Shown in pieces: positions 1 through 9,304 of a DNA stretch of 47,534 bases. The stretch is from UBA3537 sp965662485 (GTDB taxonomy: Bacteria > Bacteroidota > Bacteroidia > Flavobacteriales > Flavobacteriaceae). How positions within the stretch are numbered: the stretch's first letter is position 1; each line of letters starts with the position of its first letter. The stretch covers positions 1 through 47,534 of the forward strand of contig CBFIIL010000008.1 in assembly GCA_965662485.1 (NCBI GenBank), given 5' to 3'. Under the pieces are notes generated by a model, which saw nothing but the letters and a program-made list of their open reading frames with translations, was not told the origin of the DNA and ran no database searches. Both the position numbers and the translations under genes were made by a program.

Positions 1-413
1 TATGCTTTTTTTAGTACTTTAAATTTCGATTCGCCTTCTAAAGGCATGTTTCTGTTGGAATCATACAAAAATCGAACTCCAGAAAATAAGTGTGCAAAAA
101 CTAGTTCTGCTACAGACTCAGAAGAAGCTGCAGGAGTGTTAATGACATGTAGGCCTTTTTCACGAGCATAATCTACATCTATATTATCCATTCCAACACC
201 ACCTCGTCCAATGATCTTTAGACTTGGACAAGCATCTATCAAATTTTTACGAACTTTAGTGGCACTTCGAACCAAAAGGACCACAATGTTTTCGTTATTG
301 ATATAATTTTCAAGTTGTTCTTGGGCAACTGTCGTTGTACTAACCTCAAACCCAGCGGCTTCTAATTCCTCAACACCATTTGGAGAAATACCGTCATTTG
401 CTAATATTTTCAT
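1..413 (-). CDS. serA: D-3-phosphoglycerate dehydrogenase, N-terminal 137 codons (runs off left edge)
   Basis: This gene oxidises 3-phosphoglycerate to 3-phosphohydroxypyruvate with NAD, the first step of serine synthesis. It is seen by direct translation of the minus strand from the ATG at 413. The product begins MKILANDGISPNGVEEL and contains RSATKVRKNLIDACPSLK followed by IGRGGVGMDNID, the typical substrate-domain block of the D-2-hydroxyacid dehydrogenase family, then NTPAASSESVAEL, the hinge before the NAD-binding domain. The Rossmann domain and the C-terminus lie outside the window, so I cannot tell whether an ACT domain is present. It starts 5 bases after the serC stop on the same strand, which indicates a serC-serA operon for consecutive steps of one pathway. 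Confidence 0.93.
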   Translation of the reverse strand, partial: MKILANDGISPNGVEELEAAGFEVSTTTVAQEQLENYINNENIVVLLVRSATKVRKNLIDACPSLKIIGRGGVGMDNIDVDYAREKGLHVINTPAASSESVAELVFAHLFSGVRFLYDSNRNMPLEGESKFKVLKKA

Positions 414-418
414 GTTTT

Positions 419-1480
419 TTATGCTTTACGTTCTAATTCACTCATAATTTCAACCAATACCTGAACACTTTCTAGCGTTAGTGCATTGTACATAGAGGCT
501 CTATAGCCACCGACACTTCTATGGCCATTCAATCCATTGATACCTGCGTCTTGCCACATGGCATCAAAGGTGTCTTTTAAATTTTCGTTGGTCAATGTAA
601 ATGTGGCATTCATCATAGAACGATCTGCTTTGGCTGCAAAACCATTGAACAATGGATTTAGATCTATTTCTGAATATATAAGTTGTGCTTTCTTTTCGTT
701 TTCTTTTTCAATGGCTGCTATTCCACCTAATTTTTTTAGCCATTCCAAGTTGAGCATCGAAGCATACACTGGAAATACTGGAGGGGTGTTAAACATACTG
801 CCTTTGCTTATGTGTACTTTATAATCCATCATTGATGGAATTTTACGCGATACTTTTCCTAAAATATCTTCTCTAACAACGACCACTGTTGTTCCTGCAG
901 GACCCATATTTTTTTGCGCTCCAGCATAAATCAATCCAAATTTTGAAAAGTCCAAAGTACGTGAGAATATATCGCTACTCATATCGCAAACTAATGGAAT
1001 ATCACAGTCTGGAAAGTCTTTAATTTGAGTTCCAAAAATAGTATTGTTGGATGTGCAATGGAAATAATCATGATCTAATGGAATATCATATCCTTTTGGG
1101 ATATAGTTATAATTCGCATCTTTAGATGATGCGACTTCTGTTATATCATCAAAAATACGTGCTTCTTTAATTGCTTTGTCACTCCAAGTTCCTGTATTTA
1201 GATAAGCTGCACGCCTTTCTAAGAGATTAAGCGCAACTGCCAAAAATTGGGTGCTTGCACCTCCTTGTAAAAACAATACTTTGTAGCCCATGCCTTCCAA
1301 TCCAAGAAGTTCGAGAACAAGCGCACGTGCATTTTCCATAATGTCTACAAAAGCTTTGCTTCTGTGAGAAATTTCAATGAGCGAAAGGCCGTTGTCATAG
1401 TCCAATACTGCTTGCGCAGATTTTTTCATAACCTCTTGAGGTAATACGCATGGTCCGGCGCTAAAATTGTGTCTTTTCAT
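419..1480 (-). CDS. serC: Phosphoserine aminotransferase
   Basis: This PLP enzyme converts 3-phosphohydroxypyruvate and glutamate to phosphoserine, and also acts in pyridoxal phosphate synthesis in many bacteria. The 353-residue product opens with NFSAGPCVLP, has the GGAST phosphate-binding turn near residues 73-77, and the Schiff-base lysine at about residue 190 in AGAQKNMGPAG. It ends with the family-typical block NGHRSVGGYRASMYNA. Length fits the family (about 350-360). It is the first gene of a two-gene minus-strand operon with serA. No perfect TAnnTTTG box is visible upstream; a near match (GACCTTTG) lies about 50 bases before the ATG. Confidence 0.96.
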   Translation of the reverse strand: MKRHNFSAGPCVLPQEVMKKSAQAVLDYDNGLSLIEISHRSKAFVDIMENARALVLELLGLEGMGYKVLFLQGGASTQFLAVALNLLERRAAYLNTGTWSDKAIKEARIFDDITEVASSKDANYNYIPKGYDIPLDHDYFHCTSNNTIFGTQIKDFPDCDIPLVCDMSSDIFSRTLDFSKFGLIYAGAQKNMGPAGTTVVVVREDILGKVSRKIPSMMDYKVHISKGSMFNTPPVFPVYASMLNLEWLKKLGGIAAIEKENEKKAQLIYSEIDLNPLFNGFAAKADRSMMNATFTLTNENLKDTFDAMWQDAGINGLNGHRSVGGYRASMYNALTLESVQVLVEIMSELERKA

Positions 1481-1569
1481 TTGGTGAGTTTTAAGCTTTT
1501 AAAAAAAATTAAGCTACAAAGGTCTGAATTAATTATTGATATCAGATAAAAAAATGTGATAATATTATG

Positions 1570-2631
1570 TTATATTTTCAACAAGAAATCAACAGTATCT
1601 TTTTGATCGGCATAATCGCTCAATTTTGGTAGTTGTGTTGTTCCAAAATCAACTTCATTTGGCATAAAATCTCGAGAGACTACACATTGAATAAGCTCGC
1701 TATCTTTTTTGATTTTTGATTTTAAGTTCTCAATATCATCATAGAATTCATAAAACAAAGTGGCAATTGGTGAAGCGTAATGCTCATCTTCTTTGAGCAT
1801 CAAAAAACCATTTTCCAGCAAAACAAATTCACTCATTAAATACACCGCTTTATTATAATCGTAATTGTTAGCATATTTGGCGCTATTCATAATTGGGTGC
1901 CACTCATAAATGGCATTAAAAAAGGCATCAAAATTATAATTTTTAGGCACAAAAAGTTTAGAAACACTACGACAACCCAAACCATAGTAACGGAAGATAT
2001 CTTCAGGCAATGCTTCTAAGTCTTCAGGTGTTTCACGGCCTGTAAGTACCGCTACAGAATTTCTATTTTTTCTGATGATGGAAGGTTTATTTTTAAAATA
2101 ATATTCAAAATAACGCGCTGTATTGTCACTTCCTGTAGCAATGACTGCATCAAAATCTTCGAGGCGTTGATCACTAAATTTAATTGTTCCTTTTAAATTT
2201 GGTTCAATATGGTTGAGATAAGCAACTAAAAAGGGTAGTAGATGTTTATCGTTTGAGGACTGTTTGATGGTTATTTTATGTCCACAAACAAAAGCGGATA
2301 AAAAATCATGAAACCCAACAAGCGGAATATTTCCAGCCATAATAATGGCGATGTTCTTTGGGTTTTTTACAGGGATAGAATAGGAGTTTAGCCATTCATT
2401 TAGTGGTTTTTCTTGTAGTAAACCGCTCCATTGGTTTAGTGCGTAGCATAAATTATCTTTTGTAAACCACCTATTATGCTCTTCGGCCAATTTGAGTTGA
2501 TGCTTGAATCCGTCAAAAAATAAATCGTTGTGGAGCGCATCATTTGATTTTTTGTAATCTTTTGAGGAAAATTGGCTTAAAAAAATACCCAATTCTGTAA
2601 GAGCACTTATTATATTTTTTTTATGATTCAT
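1570..2631 (-). CDS. LuxC-family acyl-CoA reductase
   Basis: The 353-residue product resembles the LuxC/acyl-CoA reductase family (aldehyde dehydrogenase-like fold), which reduces fatty acyl-CoA or acyl groups to aldehydes with NAD(P)H. Visible features are a nucleotide-binding stretch near residues 92-106 (NIAIIMAGNIPLVGFHDFL), the ATGSDNTARYFEYYF block near 165-179, and a probable active-site cysteine at residue 220 in YYGLGCRSVSKLFVP. The physiological substrate in Flavobacteriaceae is not known to me. It is divergent from the ferredoxin gene with 70 bases between the start codons, and in this family the two genes commonly lie next to serC-serA. Family assignment is firm; the exact reaction is an inference. 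Confidence 0.85.
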   Translation of the reverse strand: MNHKKNIISALTELGIFLSQFSSKDYKKSNDALHNDLFFDGFKHQLKLAEEHNRWFTKDNLCYALNQWSGLLQEKPLNEWLNSYSIPVKNPKNIAIIMAGNIPLVGFHDFLSAFVCGHKITIKQSSNDKHLLPFLVAYLNHIEPNLKGTIKFSDQRLEDFDAVIATGSDNTARYFEYYFKNKPSIIRKNRNSVAVLTGRETPEDLEALPEDIFRYYGLGCRSVSKLFVPKNYNFDAFFNAIYEWHPIMNSAKYANNYDYNKAVYLMSEFVLLENGFLMLKEDEHYASPIATLFYEFYDDIENLKSKIKKDSELIQCVVSRDFMPNEVDFGTTQLPKLSDYADQKDTVDFLLKI

Positions 2632-2657
2632 AATTTGTTTTACCGTAATTTTGGCTT

Positions 2658-2665
2658 TAATTTTG
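2658..2665 (+). promoter_or_regulatory. -7 box of the ferredoxin gene
   Basis: TAATTTTG matches TAnnTTTG exactly and lies 36 bases before the ferredoxin ATG at 2702. A second copy of the same octamer occurs at 2646-2653, so either could be used. Motif match only. Confidence 0.4.
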
Positions 2666-2668
2666 TGA

Positions 2669-2676
2669 CAAATTTA
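2669..2676 (-). promoter_or_regulatory. -7 box of the acyl-CoA reductase gene
   Basis: On the minus strand this reads TAAATTTG, a perfect match to the Bacteroidota -7 consensus TAnnTTTG, 37 bases upstream of the ATG at 2631. It lies back to back with plus-strand boxes for the ferredoxin gene in a 70-base divergent region. Motif match only. Confidence 0.45.
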
Positions 2677-2701
2677 GTTAATAAATAATCGAAAAACGAC
2701 T

Positions 2702-3055
2702 ATGGCGATTATAATCACTGATGAATGTATCAATTGTGGTGCTTGCGAGCCCGAATGTCCAAATACAGCCATTTATGAAGGTGCAGACGATTGGCGCTAC
2801 AAAGATGGTACAAGTTTAGAAGGGCAAATTGTTTTGCCAAATGGTAAACAAGTTGATGCCGATGAGGCACAAATACCTATTAGTGACGAATATTATTTTA
2901 TTGTCCCCGATAAATGTACCGAGTGTATGGGCTTCCATGAAGAGCCTCAATGTGCAGCAGTATGTCCTGTAGATTGTTGTGTCCCAGATGAAAATAATGT
3001 TGAAACGGAAGAGGCGCTTTTAGGAAAACAACGTTTTATGCATCCTGAGGATTAA
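2702..3055 (+). CDS. 2[4Fe-4S] ferredoxin, long form
   Basis: This is a small electron-transfer protein of 117 residues. The first cluster motif is CINCGACEPECP at residues 11-22. The second is CTEC followed by an eight-residue insertion (MGFHEEPQ) and then CAAVCP, the arrangement of Alvin-type 2[4Fe-4S] ferredoxins rather than the compact clostridial type. Between the motifs is a loop of about 60 residues rich in acidic residues, which makes the protein roughly twice clostridial ferredoxin length. There is no signal peptide, so it is cytoplasmic. It is divergent from the LuxC-like acyl-CoA reductase, but nothing in the sequence shows that the two proteins are redox partners. Confidence 0.9.
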   Translation: MAIIITDECINCGACEPECPNTAIYEGADDWRYKDGTSLEGQIVLPNGKQVDADEAQIPISDEYYFIVPDKCTECMGFHEEPQCAAVCPVDCCVPDENNVETEEALLGKQRFMHPED

Positions 3056-3103
3056 GATAATTTACTGTATTCTTTTTTTAATGGAAATCATACTTCATTT
3101 ATG

Positions 3104-3111
3104 TACTTTTG
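3104..3111 (+). promoter_or_regulatory. -7 box of ychF
   Basis: TACTTTTG matches TAnnTTTG and lies 18 bases before the ATG at 3130. An upstream in-frame TTG at 3109 falls inside this box, which argues that translation starts at 3130. Confidence 0.5.
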
Positions 3112-3129
3112 CACTCAAAACATATATCT

Positions 3130-4224
3130 ATGAAAGCAGGAATCGTTGGATTGCCCAATGTGGGAAAATCAACACTTTTTAATTGTTTATCAAACGCCAA
3201 AGCACAAAGTGCCAATTTTCCATTTTGTACCATTGAGCCAAACGTAGGTGTAGTCAATGTTCCAGATCCTAGACTTTCTAAATTAGAATCCCTAGTAAGC
3301 CCAGAAAAAGTGATCCCAGCGACTGTAGAAATTGTAGACATTGCAGGTTTGGTAAAAGGCGCTAGCAAAGGCGAGGGGTTAGGCAATCAATTTTTAGGAA
3401 ACATTAGAGAAACTGATGCGATTTTGCATGTGTTACGTTGTTTTGATAACGATAATATTGTTCATGTCGATGGTAGTATTGACCCTTTAAGAGATAAAGA
3501 TACTATTGATATGGAATTACAGTTAAAAGACTTAGAAACTGTAGAAAAGAAACTTGAAAAAGTTAAACGTACTGCCAAAACAGGTAATAAAGACGCCCAA
3601 AAAGAAGCGCAAGTTTTGGAACACATAAAAGCCCATCTCGAAGCAGGCCAATCCGTTCGAAGTTTGGAGGTTTCAGAAGATGACTTTTTGGCCTATGTCA
3701 AACCATTACAATTTATTACTGCCAAACCTGTATTGTATGTCTGTAATGTAGACGAAAATTCTGCAGTAAGTGGCAATGCTTATGTAGAAGAGGTAAGGCG
3801 TCTTGTAGCCAACGAAAATGCTGAAGTTTTGGTTTTGGCCGTTGGAACCGAAGCTGACATCAATGAATTGGATGATTTTGAGGAGCGTCAGCTCTTTTTG
3901 GAAGATATAGGCTTGGATGAACCAGGTTCTGCAAAATTGATTCGTTCGGCTTACAAATTGCTTAATCTTCAAACCTATTTTACTGCTGGCCCAAAAGAAG
4001 TTCGTGCTTGGACCATAAAAATTGGTAGTTTAGCACCACAAGCAGCAGGTGTGATTCACACCGATTTTGAAAAAGGTTTTATCCGTGCTGAAGTCATTGC
4101 TTATAACGATTATGTGAGCTATGGCAGTGAAGCCAAAGTCAAAGAAGCAGGGAAAATGCGTGTTGAAGGAAAAAACTATACGGTCAAAGACGGCGATGTA
4201 GTACATTTTCTCTTTAATGTTTAA
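3130..4224 (+). CDS. ychF: Redox-regulated ATPase YchF (OLA1 family)
   Basis: This is a universally conserved Obg-related P-loop ATPase that binds ribosomes and takes part in stress responses. The 364-residue protein has G1 GLPNVGKST at residues 6-14, G3 DIAGLVKGAS, and the non-canonical G4 motif NVDE in VCNVDEN, the feature that switches OLA1/YchF proteins from GTP to ATP. The C-terminus carries the TGS domain (TYFTAGPKEVRAWTI onward). I chose the ATG at 3130 because the product then begins MKAGIVGLPN, as in the family, and because the possible earlier start lies within a promoter box. The 130 bases between its stop and parE hold no clear terminator. Confidence 0.96.
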   Translation: MKAGIVGLPNVGKSTLFNCLSNAKAQSANFPFCTIEPNVGVVNVPDPRLSKLESLVSPEKVIPATVEIVDIAGLVKGASKGEGLGNQFLGNIRETDAILHVLRCFDNDNIVHVDGSIDPLRDKDTIDMELQLKDLETVEKKLEKVKRTAKTGNKDAQKEAQVLEHIKAHLEAGQSVRSLEVSEDDFLAYVKPLQFITAKPVLYVCNVDENSAVSGNAYVEEVRRLVANENAEVLVLAVGTEADINELDDFEERQLFLEDIGLDEPGSAKLIRSAYKLLNLQTYFTAGPKEVRAWTIKIGSLAPQAAGVIHTDFEKGFIRAEVIAYNDYVSYGSEAKVKEAGKMRVEGKNYTVKDGDVVHFLFNV

Positions 4225-4354
4225 ATTATTTCAGGCTTTTTTTAGTTAAAAATGTTCTCAACATTGGCTATTAATTTTTGTTAATTAATTTGTGTTTTAA
4301 AGGTTTCTTTTTTTAAGATGAAGTACTATATTAGCACCTAGTCAGAACAACTCT

Positions 4355-6217
4355 ATGGCCCAAAACACAAATTATACAGAAGACAATATTAGATCCTTAG
4401 ACTGGAAGGAACATATCCGTATGCGCCCAGGAATGTATATTGGAAAACTTGGCGATGGTTCTTCGGCAGACGATGGTATTTACATCCTAGTTAAAGAAGT
4501 TTTAGACAATTCCATTGACGAATACGTCATGGGTGCTGGAAAATCTATTGATATTTCTATTCAAGGCAACAAAGTTATTGTCCGTGACTATGGACGTGGT
4601 ATTCCGCTTGGAAAAGTAGTTGATGTTGTATCAAAAATGAATACCGGAGGGAAATATGACTCCAGAGCCTTCAAAAAATCTGTTGGTTTAAATGGAGTAG
4701 GAACAAAAGCCGTTAATGCATTATCGACCTACTTCCGTGTAGAATCCACAAGAGATGGAAAATCTGCATCAGCAGAATTTGAAACAGGGGTTCTTATCAA
4801 TCAAGAGTTATTAGACGACACCACACGAAGAAAAGGAACCAAAGTCTCTTTTATTCCTGATTCAACCATCTTTAAAAATTATAAGTTTCGAAATGAGTAT
4901 GTTGCTCGCATGCTCAAAAATTATGTCTATTTAAATCCAGGACTTACTATTACATTTAATGGCGAGAAGTTTTTTAGTGAAAACGGACTGAAGGATTTAT
5001 TAGAAGATAACTCCAAAGCAGAAGATCGTTTGTATCCTACAATTCATCTTAAAGCTGATGATATTGAGGTGGCGCTTACTCATAGCAAAACACAATATAG
5101 CGAAGAATACCATTCTTTTGTAAATGGCCAAAACACCACACAAGGAGGGACGCATTTGGCGGCTTTTAGAGAAGCATTTGTCAAAACCATTCGCGACTTT
5201 TTTGGCAAGAATTATGATGCTTCAGATGTTCGGAAATCAATAATTTCGGCAATAGCAATTAAAGTGATGGAACCTGTTTTTGAAAGTCAAACAAAAACAA
5301 AACTTGGGTCAACCGATATGGGTGGCGGATTGCCAACGGTACGTACTTTTATCAATGATTTTGTTAAAACACATCTTGACAACTATTTACATAAAAATCC
5401 AGACACTGCCGAAGCGATTCAACGAAAAATACTTCAAGCAGAACGCGAAAGAAAAGAGCTTTCTGGTATTCGAAAAATCGCAAAAGAACGCGCCAAAAAA
5501 GCAAGTTTACACAACAAAAAACTAAGAGATTGTCGTGTGCATTTTGGTGATGCAAAAAATAACCGTAACCTCGAAACAACACTTTTTATCACCGAAGGGG
5601 ATTCTGCATCAGGAAGTATCACAAAATCACGTGATGTAAATACTCAAGCGGTGTTTAGTCTAAAAGGAAAACCATTAAACTGCTATGGGCTTACTAAGAA
5701 AATTGTTTATGAAAATGAGGAATTTAACCTTTTGCAAGCTGCACTAAATATTGAAGAATCTATTGAAGATTTGCGCTACAATAATATTGTAATTGCTACG
5801 GATGCTGATGTTGATGGAATGCACATTCGTTTGTTATTGATTACCTTTTTTCTACAATTTTTTCCAGAACTTATAAAAGAAGGACATCTGTATATATTAC
5901 AAACGCCTTTATTTCGAGTTCGAAACAAAAAGGAAACGATTTATTGTTATACGGAAGAGGAGCGTATCAATGCAATTGAAAAATTAAAACCAAAGCCTGA
6001 AATCACTCGATTTAAGGGATTAGGTGAGATTTCTCCAAATGAATTTAAACACTTTATTGGAGATGATATTCGTTTGGATCCTGTAATGTTAGATTCTGAA
6101 ATGACAACAGAAGAATTATTGTCATTTTATATGGGTAAAAACACACCAGAGCGTCAAAAGTTTATAATTAATAACCTTAAAGTAGAATTAGATCTTATTG
6201 ATTCAGAAAAGAAGTAG
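4355..6217 (+). CDS. parE: DNA topoisomerase IV subunit B
   Basis: This is the ATPase subunit of topoisomerase IV, which decatenates daughter chromosomes together with ParC. The 620-residue protein has the GHKL ATPase motifs EVLDNSIDEY and RGIPLG with the glycine-rich lid (NGVGTKAVNALS), a transducer domain, and the TOPRIM motifs EGDSASG and DADVDGMHI for Mg2+ binding. The length is typical of ParE and lacks the large insert of Gram-negative GyrB. parC starts 3 bases after the stop codon, so the two subunits are co-transcribed. No perfect TAnnTTTG box is present in the 130-base leader; TATATTAG about 20 bases before the ATG is the nearest match. Confidence 0.95.
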   Translation: MAQNTNYTEDNIRSLDWKEHIRMRPGMYIGKLGDGSSADDGIYILVKEVLDNSIDEYVMGAGKSIDISIQGNKVIVRDYGRGIPLGKVVDVVSKMNTGGKYDSRAFKKSVGLNGVGTKAVNALSTYFRVESTRDGKSASAEFETGVLINQELLDDTTRRKGTKVSFIPDSTIFKNYKFRNEYVARMLKNYVYLNPGLTITFNGEKFFSENGLKDLLEDNSKAEDRLYPTIHLKADDIEVALTHSKTQYSEEYHSFVNGQNTTQGGTHLAAFREAFVKTIRDFFGKNYDASDVRKSIISAIAIKVMEPVFESQTKTKLGSTDMGGGLPTVRTFINDFVKTHLDNYLHKNPDTAEAIQRKILQAERERKELSGIRKIAKERAKKASLHNKKLRDCRVHFGDAKNNRNLETTLFITEGDSASGSITKSRDVNTQAVFSLKGKPLNCYGLTKKIVYENEEFNLLQAALNIEESIEDLRYNNIVIATDADVDGMHIRLLLITFFLQFFPELIKEGHLYILQTPLFRVRNKKETIYCYTEEERINAIEKLKPKPEITRFKGLGEISPNEFKHFIGDDIRLDPVMLDSEMTTEELLSFYMGKNTPERQKFIINNLKVELDLIDSEKK

Positions 6218-6220
6218 TTT

Positions 6221-8914
6221 ATGATTGAAGAACAAGACGATTTACATTCAGAGTCCATAGAAAGTCAAGAAACCATCACAAGAGTGACTGGCATGTATAA
6301 AGACTGGTTTTTGGACTATGCATCTTATGTAATTTTGGAACGTGCAGTACCTGCCATTGAGGATGGTTTTAAACCTGTTCAGCGCCGTATTCTGCATTCC
6401 ATGAAAGATTTAGATGATGGTCGCTACAACAAAGTTGCAAACATTGTAGGGCATACTATGCAATACCACCCTCATGGAGATGCGAGTATTGCAGATGCTA
6501 TGGTTCAAATTGGTCAAAAAGATTTATTAATTGATACTCAAGGGAACTGGGGGAATGTGCTTACAGGCGATCGTGCCGCAGCTTCTAGATACATTGAAGC
6601 GCGTTTATCTAAATTTGCGTTAGATGTTGTTTTTAATCCAAAAACAACAGAATGGCAGGCCTCATATGATGGTCGAAGAAAAGAACCTGTAAATCTACCT
6701 GTGAAATTTCCATTACTTCTTGCACAAGGAGCAGAAGGTATTGCGGTTGGGTTGTCAACAAAGGTTTTACCGCACAATTTTATAGAACTTATTGAAGCAT
6801 CAATAAAGCATCTTCAAGGTAAACGTTTTACTATTGTTCCTGATTTTGCAACAGGTGGTATTGCCGATTTCACCAATTACAATGATGGTTTAAGAGGGGG
6901 TAAGGTACGTTGTCGAGCGCGTATATCACAATTGAATAAAAACACGCTTGTTATTACAGAGGTTCCTTTTGGAACCACAACTTCATCTTTGATTGACTCT
7001 ATTCTTAAAGCCAATGATAAAGGTAAAATTAGAGTTAAAAAAATTGAAGATAATACAGCGGCAGATGTTGAAATTTTAGTCCATTTACCCTCTGGAATAT
7101 CACCCGATAAAACCATTGATGCACTTTTTGCTTTTACAAATTGTGAAACCTCAATTTCTCCTTTAGGTTGTGTTATTGAAGATAATAAACCCTTGTTTGT
7201 AGGTGTATCTGAAATGCTCAGGCGCTCAACAGACCACACGGTTGAGTTGTTGAAACTAGAACTAGAAATCAAATTACAAGAGTTAGATGAGCAGTGGCAT
7301 TTTGCATCACTCGAGCGTATTTTTATTGAAAATAGAATTTATCGAGATATTGAAGAAGAAGAGACTTGGGATGGTGTTATTTCTGCAATAGATCGAGGAC
7401 TTAAACCTCATATTGACCATCTTAAACGTGCAATAACAACAGAAGATATTACACGATTGACTGAAATTCGTATCAAAAGAATTTCAAAATTTGATATTGA
7501 CAAGGCCCAACAAAAAATTGAAGCATTAGAGGCTCAAATTGAAGAAACTAAAGCTCATTTGGCAACAATTATTGATTATACCATTGCATATTTTAAACGA
7601 TTAAAAACTGAATACGGTGAAGGTAAAAATCGTAAAACAGAAATCAAAGTCTTTGATGATGTAGATGTTACAAAAGTAGTTATTAGAAACACAAAACTAT
7701 TTGTTAATAGAGAGGAAGGTTTTATTGGAACAGGTCTCAAGCGAGACGAATATGTTTGTGATTGTAGCGACATTGATGATATTATTGTATTTACAAAAGA
7801 CGGAAAAATGATGGTCACAAAAGTGGGTACAAAAACTTTTGTGGGAAAAAATATTATTCATGTTGCAGTATTTAAGAAAAAAGATACGAGAACCATTTAC
7901 AACATGATTTATCGCGATGGAAAAGGAGGACCATCTTATATCAAACGATTTGCTGTAACTTCAATCACAAGAGATAGAGAATATGACTTAGGAAAAGATA
8001 AAGCTGGGACAACGGTTTGGTATTTTTCTGCAAATCCAAATGGTGAGGCAGAAGTAGTTACTGTTTTGCTTCGTCAAGTTGGAAGTATTAAAAAATTGAA
8101 ATGGGATGTCAACTTTGCCGATATTTTAATCAAAGGCCGAACATCTAAAGGAAATTTAGTTACCAAATACGCTATTAAGCGGATTGAATTGAAAGAAAAA
8201 GGAGTGAGTACTCTAAAGCCACGAAAAATATGGTTTGATGAAACGGTCCAACGTCTCAATGTAGACGAACGTGGAGAACTTATTGGAGAATTTAGAGGGG
8301 AAGACCGTATTTTGGTCATCACACAATCTGGTATTGTAAAAACTATTGTCCCAGATATTACAACACATTTTAGTGATGATATGATTGTATTGGAAAAATG
8401 GATGCCAAATAAACCCATTTCTGCTATTTATTTTGATGGTGCTAAAGAAAAATACTTCGTTAAACGTTTTCTTATTGAAAACGAAAACAAAGAAGAAGTA
8501 TTTATTTCCTCTCATGCCTCAAGTACGCTAGAAATTGTTAGCACCGACTGGCGACCAGTGGTCGAAATCACATTTGCTAAAGATAGAGGTAAAGAGCGTA
8601 AACCAAATCAAATGATTGATGTTGAGCAGTTTATAGATGTTAAAGGGATTTCAGCACAAGGGAATCAGTTATCAAGACTGAAAGTAAATCAAATAGATTT
8701 ATCTGAACCATTACCATATGAAGCTCCAGAAGAAGTACATGCCGATGAGCTTGAGGTTGTAGATGAAGAAGTTATTACCACAAATACTGCTATTGATGTG
8801 TCAGATGAAATTTCTTCGACTACAAATTCAGCAGAAACCTCTGAAATAACAACTCTAACAGAAAATAAAGAAGACTCCGCAGGAGATCCAGAGGGTCAGA
8901 TTACCTTATTTTAA
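6221..8914 (+). CDS. parC: DNA topoisomerase IV subunit A
   Basis: This is the DNA-cleaving subunit of topoisomerase IV. The 897-residue protein has QRRILHSM near residue 54, the quinolone-resistance-determining block HPHGDASIAD at 83-92, and the catalytic tyrosine at 124 in ASRYIEARL. The C-terminal half carries the beta-pinwheel DNA-wrapping region. The last 80 residues or so are an acidic, Ser/Thr-rich tail ending GDPEGQITLF. The residue matching GyrA Ser83 is alanine (Ala88). The stop codon overlaps the stop of the convergent lipoprotein gene: both lie in the tetranucleotide TTAA. Confidence 0.95.
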   Translation: MIEEQDDLHSESIESQETITRVTGMYKDWFLDYASYVILERAVPAIEDGFKPVQRRILHSMKDLDDGRYNKVANIVGHTMQYHPHGDASIADAMVQIGQKDLLIDTQGNWGNVLTGDRAAASRYIEARLSKFALDVVFNPKTTEWQASYDGRRKEPVNLPVKFPLLLAQGAEGIAVGLSTKVLPHNFIELIEASIKHLQGKRFTIVPDFATGGIADFTNYNDGLRGGKVRCRARISQLNKNTLVITEVPFGTTTSSLIDSILKANDKGKIRVKKIEDNTAADVEILVHLPSGISPDKTIDALFAFTNCETSISPLGCVIEDNKPLFVGVSEMLRRSTDHTVELLKLELEIKLQELDEQWHFASLERIFIENRIYRDIEEEETWDGVISAIDRGLKPHIDHLKRAITTEDITRLTEIRIKRISKFDIDKAQQKIEALEAQIEETKAHLATIIDYTIAYFKRLKTEYGEGKNRKTEIKVFDDVDVTKVVIRNTKLFVNREEGFIGTGLKRDEYVCDCSDIDDIIVFTKDGKMMVTKVGTKTFVGKNIIHVAVFKKKDTRTIYNMIYRDGKGGPSYIKRFAVTSITRDREYDLGKDKAGTTVWYFSANPNGEAEVVTVLLRQVGSIKKLKWDVNFADILIKGRTSKGNLVTKYAIKRIELKEKGVSTLKPRKIWFDETVQRLNVDERGELIGEFRGEDRILVITQSGIVKTIVPDITTHFSDDMIVLEKWMPNKPISAIYFDGAKEKYFVKRFLIENENKEEVFISSHASSTLEIVSTDWRPVVEITFAKDRGKERKPNQMIDVEQFIDVKGISAQGNQLSRLKVNQIDLSEPLPYEAPEEVHADELEVVDEEVITTNTAIDVSDEISSTTNSAETSEITTLTENKEDSAGDPEGQITLF

Positions 8915-9279
8915 TTGATGCGCTTGGCTTCGCCCTTTTGTTTGATAGGACTTCCAACGTAACCATATTCAAATATGTATGTATCTTTTGTTGTAGTAAG
9001 GATTTTTAAATGAACATCCTTTTGTTCAGCTCTATTTTTCGGATTAATAGTCTTAAAAATCATTTCACAATCATTAATCCAACGTACAAATGCACTATCT
9101 GTTTTTGTGTTAAAACGCTCAATTTGTAAGGTTTCGGTACGCGTAAATTCCGAAGTGTAGTTTGTTCCGTCTATATTGATTGTGCTCTGAAACGTACCAG
9201 TTTTATAATCCTGGCAATTTCTTTCTATTTGATAACAAGAAGATGTGAGTAAAATAATTAAAAAGCAGAAGTATTTCAT
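8911..9279 (-). CDS. Small lipoprotein found next to parC
   Basis: This is a 122-residue protein with a lipoprotein signal peptide: MKYFCFLIILLTSSC, with the lipobox cysteine at residue 15. The mature part has SxxRWINDCE and a KILTTTKDTYIFEYGYVG block. I do not recognise an enzymatic motif. From memory, homologues in Flavobacteriaceae also follow parC and are sometimes labelled DNA topoisomerase IV by neighbourhood, which the lipobox contradicts. I start it at the second Met because an upstream extension (MYFCN) would spoil the signal peptide start. It converges with parC and overlaps it by 4 bases. It is probably anchored in the inner or outer membrane; function unknown. Confidence 0.8.
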   Translation of the reverse strand: MKYFCFLIILLTSSCYQIERNCQDYKTGTFQSTINIDGTNYTSEFTRTETLQIERFNTKTDSAFVRWINDCEMIFKTINPKNRAEQKDVHLKILTTTKDTYIFEYGYVGSPIKQKGEAKRIN

Positions 9280-9304
9280 ATTGCAAAAATACAAAAAGAT
9301 AGCG

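Noticed and set aside
6877..7272. 131-codon minus-strand frame inside parC
   Set aside because: It is a shadow of the conserved ParC frame with no recognisable motif or start context.
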